Of a stretch of 35,377 nucleotides of DNA, positions 1 to 8,202 are shown in pieces; the stretch's first letter is position 1; every line of letters begins with the position of its first letter. Below the pieces are notes generated by a model. It was not told where the DNA came from. It worked only from the letters and a program-made list of their open reading frames with translations, and did no database searches. Origin of the DNA: SBAX01 sp964646605 (lineage in GTDB: Bacteria; Planctomycetota; Phycisphaerae; UBA1845). The translations under genes were made by a program, and so were the position numbers. The DNA lies in assembly GCA_964646605.1 (NCBI GenBank), contig CAZYEX010000111.1:1-35377 (forward strand), in the 5' to 3' direction.

Positions 1-1
1 C

Positions 2-121
2 GTCAAGACCTGCGCCACGGGCGACTACGACGGATTGCCGTGCATCAACAACACGCACTGCCCCGGCGGAACCTGCGGCGCCGGTTTCTGCCGTGACCGG
101 TGCGGACGGTGTACGCCGTGA
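2..121 (+). CDS. 3' end of a cysteine-rich secreted protein (partial)
   Basis: An open frame enters from the left edge and stops with TGA at 119-121, giving 39 residues. It contains six cysteines, with the run CPGGTCGAGFC typical of the short Cys/Gly repeats found in planctomycete secreted proteins. No start is visible, so the gene begins outside the window. The composition matches the Cys-rich repeats of the large proteins further right (for example CAEDVDCPDGVCDVC in the gene at 21666). The product is probably exported, but no signal peptide can be seen. Function is unknown. The fragment is short, so a chance open frame cannot be fully excluded; the spacing of the cysteines argues for a real gene. 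Confidence 0.55.
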   Translation, partial: VKTCATGDYDGLPCINNTHCPGGTCGAGFCRDRCGRCTP

Positions 122-170
122 TCGACAACCGGCCCCGCGACGGCGCGCCGCCGTGTCAGGCCGAAGTGCC

Positions 171-709
171 CTACAGGTCCGTGGGAGTGCGGTGCTCCCG
201 TTTGAGAATTCGCGCCACCGCTTGGTGGGTCCAGCCCACGGACTTGCCGGTTTGGGTCGGGATGCCGCGGGTCGTGAGGGCTTCGGCGATGCGTTCGAGG
301 GTCCGGCCCGCGGCGCGCCAGGCGCGCATTTCGGCGATGACGGCCTGTTCGGCGTCGTTGGGAACGAGGGTCACGCCGTCGTCGGCAAGGTCGAAACCAT
401 ACGGGACCGAGCCGATGCGTTGGCCGTTTGTGCGTTTCACGGCCATTGCGAAGCGGGTTTGCTCGCGGGTTAGATTGCGTTCCGCTTCCGCAGCGTGGCC
501 AAGACCACGAGCATGAACCGCCCCGCGGCGCTGGTCGGTTCGATGGCGTTGCCACGCAGGTCCGCGACGTGCAACGCGACCCCGGCCTTTCCCCAGCGCT
601 CCACGGTCGTCAGGCAGTCGCCCGCGTTGCGGAACATCCGATCCAGCTTGAGCATGACCACCGCGTCGGCCTTGCGGTCGCGGATGGCGGTCAGTAACCG
701 CTGCCCGCC
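171..709 (-). pseudogene. Serine recombinase (resolvase/invertase family) remnant, N-truncated and frameshifted
   Basis: Two minus-strand frames together give a serine recombinase minus its first ~70-80 residues. The upstream frame (to about 505) holds the LDRMFRN and GRFMLVVLATL stretches of the catalytic core. After a one-base shift near 490-505 the other frame continues with AEAERNLTREQTRFAM, then VKRTNGQRIGSVPYGF and a small DNA-binding tail (GIPTQTGKSVGWTHQAVARIL), stopping at 171-173. The part with the nucleophilic serine (YxRVSxxxQ) is missing and replaced by a dockerin protein. Conservation on both sides of the shift suggests recent inactivation, or a sequencing error for the shift alone; the truncation is independent of that. 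Confidence 0.75.
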
Positions 710-955
710 GAAGCCGCACAGGAACGAACGATAATCGAGGGCATTGATGTCCGCGTCCGGCGAGAAACCGAACAAGCTGCATTCCAGCGACGGGCCGGAG
801 ATCGATAGGCAGTTCGCCAGTCCCGCGAAGTCGGCCAGATCGCGGTCGGTATCGTGATCCGCATCGCCGAGGATCGGTTCGGCGTGGACCGGCGCCGCGG
901 CGATCCAGGCACACGCCGGCAGAAGGAACGCCGCGCGCCGCCACCGAAACCGCAT
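470..955 (-). CDS. Secreted dockerin-module protein fused in frame to a serine recombinase fragment
   Basis: The start at 955 is supported by an AGGAGG-type ribosome site about 8 bases upstream and a clear signal peptide (MRFRWRRAAFLLPACAW..., likely cut after VHA). Residues ~28-85 are a dockerin-like pair of calcium-loop repeats (GDADHDTDRDLADF, then DADINALDYRSF). Directly after CGFGG the frame continues with QRLLTAIRDRKADAVV, MLKLDRMFRNAGDCL and AGRFMLVVLATL, which is the second half of a resolvase catalytic domain without its N-terminal catalytic serine. A normal dockerin protein ends near this point, so the reading frame is a chimera. It ends early at 470 because of a frameshift; the rest of the recombinase is in the next frame. 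Expected to be non-functional as a recombinase; the short exported dockerin part could still be made. Confidence 0.6.
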   Translation of the reverse strand: MRFRWRRAAFLLPACAWIAAAPVHAEPILGDADHDTDRDLADFAGLANCLSISGPSLECSLFGFSPDADINALDYRSFLCGFGGQRLLTAIRDRKADAVVMLKLDRMFRNAGDCLTTVERWGKAGVALHVADLRGNAIEPTSAAGRFMLVVLATLRKRNAI

Positions 956-1390
956 CGTCACCCCTCCTTCTGCGTTCTCGCGCCGCACCGATGGCGACCG
1001 CCCACCGTTTGGACACACTCCAACGACGGGTCACGTGTTTCCGGCACACGTTGCGGACGGCACCGGAACGACGCGCCCGCAAGCGACATGGTGAACGTCC
1101 CAGAACCCTGCGGTCCGAGGATTCGCATGGTGAGGTCAATGAACGATCCTTCCGCGGGTTCAGGAAAGCGTGGAAGGGCTGTCTCGGATCGCCCTCGCCT
1201 CAGTTCTACAGTGCGGCTGTACGCGTTTCATTTCGCAAGCGATGCCGCTATGATGATGGGATTCGCAAGCCATGGCGCGCATGGGGGTTCGTCGCCTGCA
1301 TTCCCAGGGTCGTGCGCGTGGCACGCAGTCCAGCGGCGTTCGACACGGGGTAAGGTGCCGACCTTGCAGGCGCGAGGAGGGGCAGACGTG
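956..1390. other. Divergent intergenic region between the dockerin chimera and the haloperoxidase-like gene
   Basis: This 435-base stretch separates two genes that point away from each other, so it should hold both promoters. A TATGAT hexamer lies at 1249-1254 on the plus strand, but no good -35 box accompanies it at 16-18 bases. Ribosome sites are seen at each end (see neighbouring entries). No convincing gene, RNA or repeat is seen. Confidence 0.5.
1374..1380 (+). promoter_or_regulatory. Ribosome binding site that decides the haloperoxidase start
   Basis: GAGGAGG lies 10 bases before ATG 1391 and 7 bases before an in-frame GTG at 1388. It supports a start here rather than at ATG 1466 or 1475, which lie closer to the hydrophobic signal core but lack such a site. 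Confidence 0.6.
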
Positions 1391-3706
1391 ATGTGGATCA
1401 GCGCGCACGATGAACGGAATGGGAATGACGGCACTTACCGCTCGCCCGCACCCTGGCGTTCGCGAATGCGCGGCATGCGCCTCGCCTCTCGGCGCGGGAC
1501 TTGGGGGATACGCGGTCTGCTGTTGACCGCCGCCCTCGCGTCACCGGCGGCGGGGGGCGAACCGTCGGTCGCGCGTCAATGGAACGAGCAGATGCTCTCC
1601 GCCATCCGCCGCGACCTGGCCCGGCCGACGATCCACGCGCGGAACCTGTTTCACGTTTCGATGGCCATGTGGGACGCGTGGGCTGCGTACGACTCGACGG
1701 CGGATACGTTCCTGGTCGATGAACACGCCGAGGCCCCGGACATCGAGGCAGCGCGGGCGGAGTCCATCAGTTTTGCCGCCTACCGGGTGCTGCGGGCGCG
1801 ATTCGCGTCCTCCCCCGGGGCGGCCACCTCGCTGGCGTCGTTCGATGCCAAGATGACGGCACTTGGTTACGACAAGAACTTCACCTCGACCGTCGGCGAC
1901 TCGCCCGCGGCCCTGGGCAACCGAGTCGCCGCCGCCGTGCGGCTGTTCGGGTTGAATGACAACTCCAACGAACAGGGGGCTTACGCGAATCGACACTACC
2001 TTCCCATCAACCCGCCGTTGGTTCCGCCGCTTCCCGGCAACCCCAACGTGGTGGACCCCAACCGCTGGCAACCGCTGGCTCTGGACTTCTTCGTGGATCA
2101 GGGCGGCAACGTGATCGTGGGCGGGTATCCGGCGGCGATAACCCCGGAATGGGGACAGGTCACGCCGTTTTCTTTGTCCGTGGACGATCGAACGATCTAT
2201 CATCGCGGCGATTTCGACTACTGGGTGTATCACGACCCGGGTCCTCCGCCGCTGATCGGGGGCGTGGGGGACGAATACTTCAAATGGGGATTCGAGCAGG
2301 TTGCGATCTGGAGCAGCCACTTAGACCCCGCGGACGGCATTGAGTGGGACATCTCGCCCGCCTCGCAGGGAAACGCACCGCTGCCCGATCCGGCGGACTA
2401 CGAAACGTACTACGATCTGTTCAACGGCGGCGACACGAGCACGGGATATCCGTTCAATCCGGTCACCGGTCAACCGTATCAACCGCAGGTCGTCCCCCGC
2501 GGGGACTTCGCCCGGGCCTTGGCGGAGTTTTGGGCCGATGGGCCGACCTCGGAGACACCGCCCGGTCACTGGTTCACGATCCTCAACTACGTCTCGGACA
2601 ATCTGGCGGCCAAGCGCCTGGGCGGAACGGGTCCGGTGCTCGACGATCTAGAGTGGGACGTGAAAGGCTACCTCGCGCTCGGCGGGGCCGTGCATGACGT
2701 CTCGGTTGCGGTTTGGGGCACCAAGGGTTGGTATGACTACATACGTCCGGTCTCGGCCATCCGGTACATGGCGGATCAAGGACAGTCTTCGAATCCGAAT
2801 CTGCCGTCGTACGATCCGCACGGGATTCGCCTGTACCCGGGCAACATCGAGCTCGTGACGGCACAAACCACCCTGCTCGGACAGCACCATGCCCATCTGG
2901 TCGGCCATGAGGGTAAGATCGCCCTTCTCTGCTGGCGCGGACCCAACTATGTCACCAATCCACAGACGACCGTGGCCGGGGTGGGATGGATCCTGGCCGA
3001 GAATTGGTGGCCGTACCAGCGCCCCACGTTCGTGACGCCGCCGTTTCCGGGGTACACCTCGGGTCACAGCGCCTACAGCCGCGGGGCGGCGGAAGTGCTG
3101 ACCTTGCTGACGGGCAGTCCGTACTTCCCCGGCGGGCTCGGGGAGTTCCACTGTCCACGCAACCAATACCTCGTCTTCGAGGACGGGCCCAGCGTGGACG
3201 TCACGCTGCAATGGGCGAGTTTCTACGACGCGGCGGTGCAATCGGCATTGTCGCGTATTTGGGGCGGGATCCATCCGGGGCAGGACGATCTTCCGTCGCG
3301 GCGGATCGGCTCCGACGTCGGCATCGAGGCGTTCCACTACGCGGAGAGGTTTTTCGACGGCACGGCCGGCACGTGCGCCACGGGGAGCGACCACCTCGAT
3401 TACGACGTGGACGGATTCGCCGACGCCTGCGACCGTTGCCCGCTGACCACGCCGCTCGACGCCTGCTCCTGCCTCCCGGAGGAACACTGCTGCCGCGAGG
3501 GCTGCCTGATCGGCGATGGGAACGGTGACGGCCTCCGCAACCTCTCGGACTTCGCCGAACTCCAGAACTGCTTCAGCGGGTCCGCCGGCGACGGGGGGTT
3601 CATCAAGCCGGATACGGGCTGCCGATTCTCATTTGATGCGGACGAGGATACGGACGTTGATCTGACTGATTACGGTTCTGTCCACGTTCAATCAAGCGAT
3701 CCTTGA
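1391..3706 (+). CDS. Secreted vanadium-dependent haloperoxidase / PAP2-superfamily protein with C-terminal dockerin-like module
   Basis: The product is 771 residues. The N-terminus is long and Arg-rich, followed by a signal core (GLLLTAALASPAAGG). The vanadate/phosphate pocket motifs of the family are all visible: KGWYDYIRP (about 445-453), TSGHS (about 556-560, His acid/base) and SRIWGGIHPGQD (about 621-632). These match KxxxxxxRP, PSGH and SRxxxGxHxxxD. Known family members oxidise halides with H2O2 or act as acid phosphatases; the substrate here cannot be read from sequence. After the enzyme domain come a Cys-rich spacer with TSP3-like DYDVDGFADACDRC and a dockerin-like module (GDGNGDGLRNLSDFAELQNC ... 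DADEDTDVDLTDY). The second dockerin repeat breaks off after DYGS and ends in an unrelated 8-residue tail, at the edge of mobile-element debris. The last 15 bases overlap the antisense methyltransferase remnant. Confidence 0.8.
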   Translation: MWISAHDERNGNDGTYRSPAPWRSRMRGMRLASRRGTWGIRGLLLTAALASPAAGGEPSVARQWNEQMLSAIRRDLARPTIHARNLFHVSMAMWDAWAAYDSTADTFLVDEHAEAPDIEAARAESISFAAYRVLRARFASSPGAATSLASFDAKMTALGYDKNFTSTVGDSPAALGNRVAAAVRLFGLNDNSNEQGAYANRHYLPINPPLVPPLPGNPNVVDPNRWQPLALDFFVDQGGNVIVGGYPAAITPEWGQVTPFSLSVDDRTIYHRGDFDYWVYHDPGPPPLIGGVGDEYFKWGFEQVAIWSSHLDPADGIEWDISPASQGNAPLPDPADYETYYDLFNGGDTSTGYPFNPVTGQPYQPQVVPRGDFARALAEFWADGPTSETPPGHWFTILNYVSDNLAAKRLGGTGPVLDDLEWDVKGYLALGGAVHDVSVAVWGTKGWYDYIRPVSAIRYMADQGQSSNPNLPSYDPHGIRLYPGNIELVTAQTTLLGQHHAHLVGHEGKIALLCWRGPNYVTNPQTTVAGVGWILAENWWPYQRPTFVTPPFPGYTSGHSAYSRGAAEVLTLLTGSPYFPGGLGEFHCPRNQYLVFEDGPSVDVTLQWASFYDAAVQSALSRIWGGIHPGQDDLPSRRIGSDVGIEAFHYAERFFDGTAGTCATGSDHLDYDVDGFADACDRCPLTTPLDACSCLPEEHCCREGCLIGDGNGDGLRNLSDFAELQNCFSGSAGDGGFIKPDTGCRFSFDADEDTDVDLTDYGSVHVQSSDP

Positions 3707-3913
3707 CGTCGGTCGCCACCGTGACGTCGGAGATTGAAGACCGGGCAGCAAGCAGCGGGCTTCGAGGTTGTCCCCCTGCACCAAGAGGTTGCCGCTGCCC
3801 ACGCCCCCATCCTCGCCCACGCTCAGCTTGGGGTCGCCCTTGAGCCGTCGATAAGGGACCTCCCGACGATGGTTGACCACAGCCTCCTTGCCGATCCACG
3901 TAAGACTTGCCAT
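3692..3913 (-). pseudogene. 5' remnant of an adenine-specific DNA methyltransferase (type III Mod-like)
   Basis: From ATG 3913 the minus strand reads MASLTWIGKEAVVNHRREV, then PYRRLKGDPKLSVGE, then GSGNLLVQGDNLEA. The GNLLVQGDNLEAL block is the usual lead-in to the SAM-binding and DPPY region of N6-adenine methylases of restriction-modification systems. Immediately after LEA the expected LKALLP...YIDPPYN is lost. The frame runs on with unrelated residues and stops at 3692. Only about 50 of the usual several hundred residues remain, with neither the DPPY nor the FxGxG motif, so it cannot be active. It lies antisense between the truncated dockerin tail and the integrase remnant. Confidence 0.7.
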
Positions 3914-3956
3914 AGCAGGACAGATTAACGGGTCCAATCCGGTTTGGCACCCGACC

Positions 3957-4969
3957 GTCGCTTTTGTGAGCTGGGGCAAACGGACCGGGCGCGTCGAATC
4001 GAATCCGCTGGGCGTCATTCCCAAGCTGGACGAGGACCGCGACCGGCGGCAGATCCGTCGGCCGTTGACCGAGGATGAGTTGTCGCGGCTTTGGGCCGTT
4101 GCCGACACTCGTGGCCGCAGGGAATGGTATCTAACCGCGGCGCTGGCCGGACTTCGGCGGTCGGAATTACGCAAGCTGACGTGGGCGGACGTGGATTCCG
4201 AGTTGGGGACGATCACGATCCGCGACGGCAAGGCCAAGCGTGAGGACATGATCCCGATGCACCCGCAACTCGCCGACGAACTGCGTCGCATCCGCCCTGC
4301 GACGGTTCATCCAAAAGTCCGCGTATTCCCAACGGAAGTCACGAACGAAACTCGACTGAAGGATTTGCTGCGAGCCGGGCTAGCACGTCGTGTGGTCGTG
4401 ATGGACGCGGACGGCAAGCCTGTACTGGTCGGCAAGGGCGACGGACAGCGGCCTAAGACCCGAATCGTGCTCGAGGACGATGAGGGGCGTGTGATCGACC
4501 GGCACGCCCTGCGGACGACACTCGGTACCAAGTTTCCCGCTCGGGCATCGCCCCACAAATTGCCCAGCGAATCATGCGACACGCCGAGTACAAGACTACG
4601 TTGAAGCGCTACACCGTTCTGGGGCTGACGGACACGGCGAGTGCGATTCGACAACTGCCAGGGATTGACCTGCCCGCAACGAGGGAACGGAACGTGGCGA
4701 CGGGCACGTGCGACGCCGATCCACACGAAATAGCGCGGCCGGGACACCCCCAGCAGAATCCCCAGCAGTCAGAGTGCTTTTCGCAGCTTCGGGGTGCGAC
4801 AGGGCACGACAACGACACGCGCCGCCATCTCGAAGCGCCGAAAGCGCAAGTGGTTGCGTCTGCGAGGCTTGGCGACGACGTGCGAAACAGTTCCACACCA
4901 TGTCACACAGCGGGCGAACGGACTCGAACCGTCAACGTTCAGCTTGGAAGGCTGATGCTCTACCATTGA
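3957..4969 (+). pseudogene. Tyrosine recombinase / phage-type integrase remnant, N-truncated and frameshifted, abutting tRNA-Gly
   Basis: Homology starts at AFVSWGKRTGRVESNPL, the end of a core-binding domain; the first ~100 residues expected of the family are missing. The catalytic domain follows: RRPLTEDELSRLW, Arg I in AGLRRSELRKL, a beta-hairpin lysine in DGKAKRE, and HALRTTLGT (the HxxR box). A one-base shift at about 4530-4537 then moves the frame, and SRSGIAPQIAQRIMRHAEY and TLKRYT (the His and the nucleophilic Tyr) are read in the next frame. A low-complexity tail (PGHPQQNPQQS) follows, and the frame ends at 4969 inside the tRNA-Gly gene in antisense. All catalytic residues survive across two frames, so decay is recent or the shift is a sequencing error. 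The missing N-terminus makes it inactive in either case. Confidence 0.8.
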
Positions 4970-4980
4970 GCTACGCCCGC
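4909..4980 (-). tRNA. tRNA-Gly (anticodon UCC)
   Basis: The reverse complement folds as a complete cloverleaf. It has a 7-bp acceptor stem GCGGGCG/CGCCCGC, a D-arm with GTAGCTCAATGGTAGAGC, an anticodon loop CTTCCAA (TCC) on a TCAGC/GCTGA stem, a five-base variable loop, and a T-arm with GGTTCGAGTCC. The discriminator base is U, as is usual for bacterial tRNA-Gly. CCA is not encoded. The gene's 3' end faces the integrase remnant, the usual geometry for integration into a tRNA 3' end. Confidence 0.95.
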
Positions 4981-5043
4981 AAACGCGATCTTGCTCTACG
5001 TACGCCCCGGCGGCCGCTATGATCCCGCCCGGGACAACCCGGC

Positions 5044-5071
5044 ATTGTACGCGGATTTCCGGCATGGCCAA
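5044..5071 (-). promoter_or_regulatory. Candidate promoter for tRNA-Gly
   Basis: On the minus strand TTGGCC (5071-5066), a 16-base spacer and TACAAT (5049-5044) resemble a sigma-70 promoter. The -10 box matches 5 of 6 consensus positions and the -35 box 4 of 6. Transcription would start some 55 bases before the tRNA. No closer box is as good. Confidence 0.4.
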
Positions 5072-5213
5072 GGCCCGACGAAGGTGATCGAGTCGCCGCA
5101 GGGAACGGTGCGCGGGAAGATCGGGCATGTGCGTCGCCGGTGGGGCGTCCCTCGATGCGGGACGGCGCAACAGTTTTTCAACGGGCTGTTCGGATCGGGA
5201 ATTCGGCTTTCGA

Positions 5214-5687
5214 TCACTTCGCAGGTCGACGGAGCTCGAAATAGAGCGCTCCGCAGATCGGGTTGTTGCGGTAGGAAGCGATAGCGAGAAATCCAAGCGA
5301 GCGGTACAGGGCAATCGCTTGCTCCATGACGGGTAGCGTGTCCAGGCGAATCCGGGCGTAGCCGATCTCCCATGCTGCTTCGATGACGGACGTGGCCAGT
5401 CGGCGTCCGAGCCCGCTCCCGCGGTAGTCGGGGCGAACGTAGAGGCGCTTCAGTTCGCAAATGTCAGCCTCGATGGGTCGCAAGGCGACGCATCCAACCA
5501 AGCGATCCTCATGCACGGCGATGAGCAACCGCCCCGCCGGGGGGGCGTATTCTCCGGGAAGCTCCGCGAGCTCGTGATCGAAGTTCTGAAAGCAAAGGTC
5601 GATTCCCAGTGCGGCGGCGTATTCTTGGAACAGTTCCCGCAACTCGTGAAGGCCGTGGGAGGGACAGGATTGGATTTCGAGGTTCAT
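5214..5687 (-). CDS. GNAT-family N-acetyltransferase
   Basis: A 157-residue single-domain protein, the normal size for the family. The acetyl-CoA binding motif is seen as ELKRLYVRPDYRGSGLGRRL (R-G-S-G-L-G loop), preceded by the strand DRLVGCVALRP and followed by the C-terminal ALYRSLGFLAIASY element. Such enzymes move an acetyl group from acetyl-CoA to an amine; the substrate cannot be inferred. The start at 5687 has only a weak ribosome site (GAGGG about 12 bases upstream). It is transcribed alone, divergently from the CAP lipoprotein and in the same direction as the tRNA. Cytosolic; no signal peptide. Confidence 0.85.
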   Translation of the reverse strand: MNLEIQSCPSHGLHELRELFQEYAAALGIDLCFQNFDHELAELPGEYAPPAGRLLIAVHEDRLVGCVALRPIEADICELKRLYVRPDYRGSGLGRRLATSVIEAAWEIGYARIRLDTLPVMEQAIALYRSLGFLAIASYRNNPICGALYFELRRPAK

Positions 5688-5975
5688 GGGCGTTTGTTTC
5701 CCTCAGATTCGCGGCGGGGGACTTGGGCGTCAAGCGGTGCGGTGGCCAGGCAGCCAGCCTCGCGGGCGGACCGCGTTAACGGACCTGGGCTTACCGGACC
5801 GGTTGCAGCCGTCGTAAACGGCGTAGGCCGCAGGCTCACCCGCGTTCCCCTGATCGACCTATCTTACACTGACCTTAGAGTGTTCTTCACTCGCCGCGGA
5901 AGTGGGGATTCCGCGAACCGACGCGACCGTGGCGTCAGGGCGCGTGCCCACACGCGGGAGCGAGGGGGGGAAGCC

Positions 5976-8102
5976 ATGTCGTGCGCGAAGCCGCGGGCGC
6001 TGAGCCCGTTCCTGCCGTCGGTCATCGTTGCGGTTTTTTCTATTTTGTTCACGTCTTGCGGAACCACTCCGATACCGGACGTTCTCGGCGATGGGTCGGA
6101 TGACGACGTTCTGTCGGCGGAGGTTGACGATCGGCCGTCCGATGATGATGCCGCCGTGGATATCGACGAGCCCGACGCTCCTCCCGACGATACCCCGCCT
6201 GCGGATGAGAACAACGTGCCGGTGAGCGATGCGGGCGTCGACCAAAGCGTTCCGGAAGGCGATGTTGTCTATCTGGACGGTTCCGGGAGCTTCGACCCCG
6301 ACGGCGATCCCGTGACGCTCGCGTGGACGGTGACCGGCGGCGGGCGGCAGGTCTCGCTGACCCGATCCAACACCGCCACGGCGACCTTCGTGGCCCCGGC
6401 GGTCGATGAGGACACCGTTCTCGAATTGACCTTGACGGTAAGCGACAGCCGGACGAGCGCGGTGGATTCCTTGAAGGTCACCGTGGTTGCGAACGTCGAG
6501 GTCGCCGCGGCCGGGCCGACCGCGGTCGCGGGCGAGGATCAAACCGTGGATAGCGGAGCGATCGTGACGCTGGACGGATCGCGCAGCGAAGGCGACCCGG
6601 GTTCGACGCTGCGGTTCGAGTGGTCTCAGGTGTCCGGTCCCAGCGCGGCGTTATCCGGCGGGGATTCCCCACTCGCCACGTTCGTGGCCCCGGCGGCCGC
6701 CGGAAGCGATACCGTCCTGGTGTTCGAACTTACGGTTCTCCAAGGCGACCTCGCCTCGTCGGTCGAGGTGGCCGTCGTTGTACGCGGGCAAGCACCGTCT
6801 GCCCCACCACCTCCACCTCCTCCACCGCCCCCGCCGCCGTCGACGGACAACTGTCCGGATGACCCCGCAAAGCTCGAGCCGGGCGTATGCGGATGTGGAG
6901 TGCTAGATGTTGACACGGACGGGGATACGGTGATGGATTGTTTCGACCTTTGTGCCGCCGACCCGGCCAAGACCTCGCCCGGTTCGTGCGGCTGCGGTGT
7001 GGCAGACACGGACGGCGACGGAGACGGGACTCCGAACTGCGTCGACGGTTGTGCGAACGACCCGGCGAAATCCGCTGCCGGTCTTTGCGGATGCGGTCTT
7101 CCGGAAACGGACCGCGACGGCGATGGCACGCCGGATTGCATCGACGGGTGCCCCGACGATCCCGCGACGACCAATCCCGCTTTGTGTCCGGACCCGACGC
7201 GGTCGCGGGACACGGATTGGGAGCTGTACATGCTTCGTCTGGTGAACCGCGCACGGCGCGATCCTTCGGGGGAGGCGGCGCGGATCGGGTCCACGGTGAC
7301 GGATACGCGAGCCCCGGTGCCCCCGCTGGAATATTCCGTCCTGGCCTCGGAGGCGGCGAAGAATCACTGCGATTGGATGCACGACAACTTCGGCAGCATC
7401 GCCTCGGGACGCACGCCGGACTCCTTCACGCATTCGGAAACCCTGGACGGAACATCGAGCGGCCCGCCCGCAACCGGCACGCGGAGCTACACGGGCGTCA
7501 ACGTCGGCGCCCGGCTCACCGCCGCGGGGTACGCCTGGAGCAACTATGGCGAGAACATCCAGACCAATTACGCGACCTTCGATCTGCCGGTCAACAAGTC
7601 GCGGATCGACGCCAGCCATCGCGGATGGTGGGAGAGCTCCGGGCATCGGTCCAACATGCTGTACCCGACCTTCACTTCCTTCGGCTTCCATATCGAAAGC
7701 CGCACGTTCGTTCCGCCGCGTGGAGGGCTGAATGCTCCGTTCGACAACCTCATGTACACCACGCAGTGCTTTGGGCGACCCCTGCCGACCCCGCGAACTT
7801 TCGTTCTGGGGGTGATCTATGCGGACCGCGACGGAGACGGCGCGTGGACGCCGCGGGAGGTGGGCGATTCACTCCGTGAAGGGCTTTCGGGGATCGAATT
7901 CGAGGTGTTCCTGGCGGGCACGGCCACGTTCACTACACGCGGGGCCACGTTGGGTCATGGCGGCTTTACCGTGCCATTGGCCGACGGACGGTACGATGTG
8001 GTCTTCGATGATCCGGCGCTGCCCGGCGGACGACTGGTCGTGGGAAACGTCGCTGTGGCCGGGGCCAACGTCGATGCGGGTGACTTCGGCGTCGGGCCGT
8101 GA
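5976..8102 (+). CDS. Large lipoprotein with PKD-like, TSP3-like, CAP/SCP and C-terminal beta domains
   Basis: A 708-residue exported protein. ATG 5976 follows a purine-rich ribosome site (GAGGGGGGG, 5 bases). The signal peptide ends in a near-lipobox (LFTSC), so lipid anchoring is likely. In order: an acidic low-complexity linker (25-78), two PKD/REJ-like beta domains (about 79-172 and 179-270), a run of 12 prolines (about 277-288), Cys/Asp calcium repeats of TSP3 type (about 291-405), a CAP domain (about 415-575), and a C-terminal beta domain opening with GVIYADRDGDGAWTP (about 608-708, SdrD-B-like). The CAP domain shows YGENIQTNY and WWESSGHRSNML, its signature boxes. CAP proteins in bacteria have been tied to lipid binding, proteolysis or adhesion; no specific role can be assigned. 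The stalk-like order suggests the CAP domain is displayed at the cell surface. Confidence 0.85.
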   Translation: MSCAKPRALSPFLPSVIVAVFSILFTSCGTTPIPDVLGDGSDDDVLSAEVDDRPSDDDAAVDIDEPDAPPDDTPPADENNVPVSDAGVDQSVPEGDVVYLDGSGSFDPDGDPVTLAWTVTGGGRQVSLTRSNTATATFVAPAVDEDTVLELTLTVSDSRTSAVDSLKVTVVANVEVAAAGPTAVAGEDQTVDSGAIVTLDGSRSEGDPGSTLRFEWSQVSGPSAALSGGDSPLATFVAPAAAGSDTVLVFELTVLQGDLASSVEVAVVVRGQAPSAPPPPPPPPPPPPSTDNCPDDPAKLEPGVCGCGVLDVDTDGDTVMDCFDLCAADPAKTSPGSCGCGVADTDGDGDGTPNCVDGCANDPAKSAAGLCGCGLPETDRDGDGTPDCIDGCPDDPATTNPALCPDPTRSRDTDWELYMLRLVNRARRDPSGEAARIGSTVTDTRAPVPPLEYSVLASEAAKNHCDWMHDNFGSIASGRTPDSFTHSETLDGTSSGPPATGTRSYTGVNVGARLTAAGYAWSNYGENIQTNYATFDLPVNKSRIDASHRGWWESSGHRSNMLYPTFTSFGFHIESRTFVPPRGGLNAPFDNLMYTTQCFGRPLPTPRTFVLGVIYADRDGDGAWTPREVGDSLREGLSGIEFEVFLAGTATFTTRGATLGHGGFTVPLADGRYDVVFDDPALPGGRLVVGNVAVAGANVDAGDFGVGP

Positions 8103-8202
8103 CGAGGAGTTCCCCAAGCCGCACGCTTGTCATTCCAGGGGTGTGGTCCTACCATGCCGGCTGCGGCGATGGGGTTTATCCCGCCGCGGTGAGGTGAGCG
8201 AA

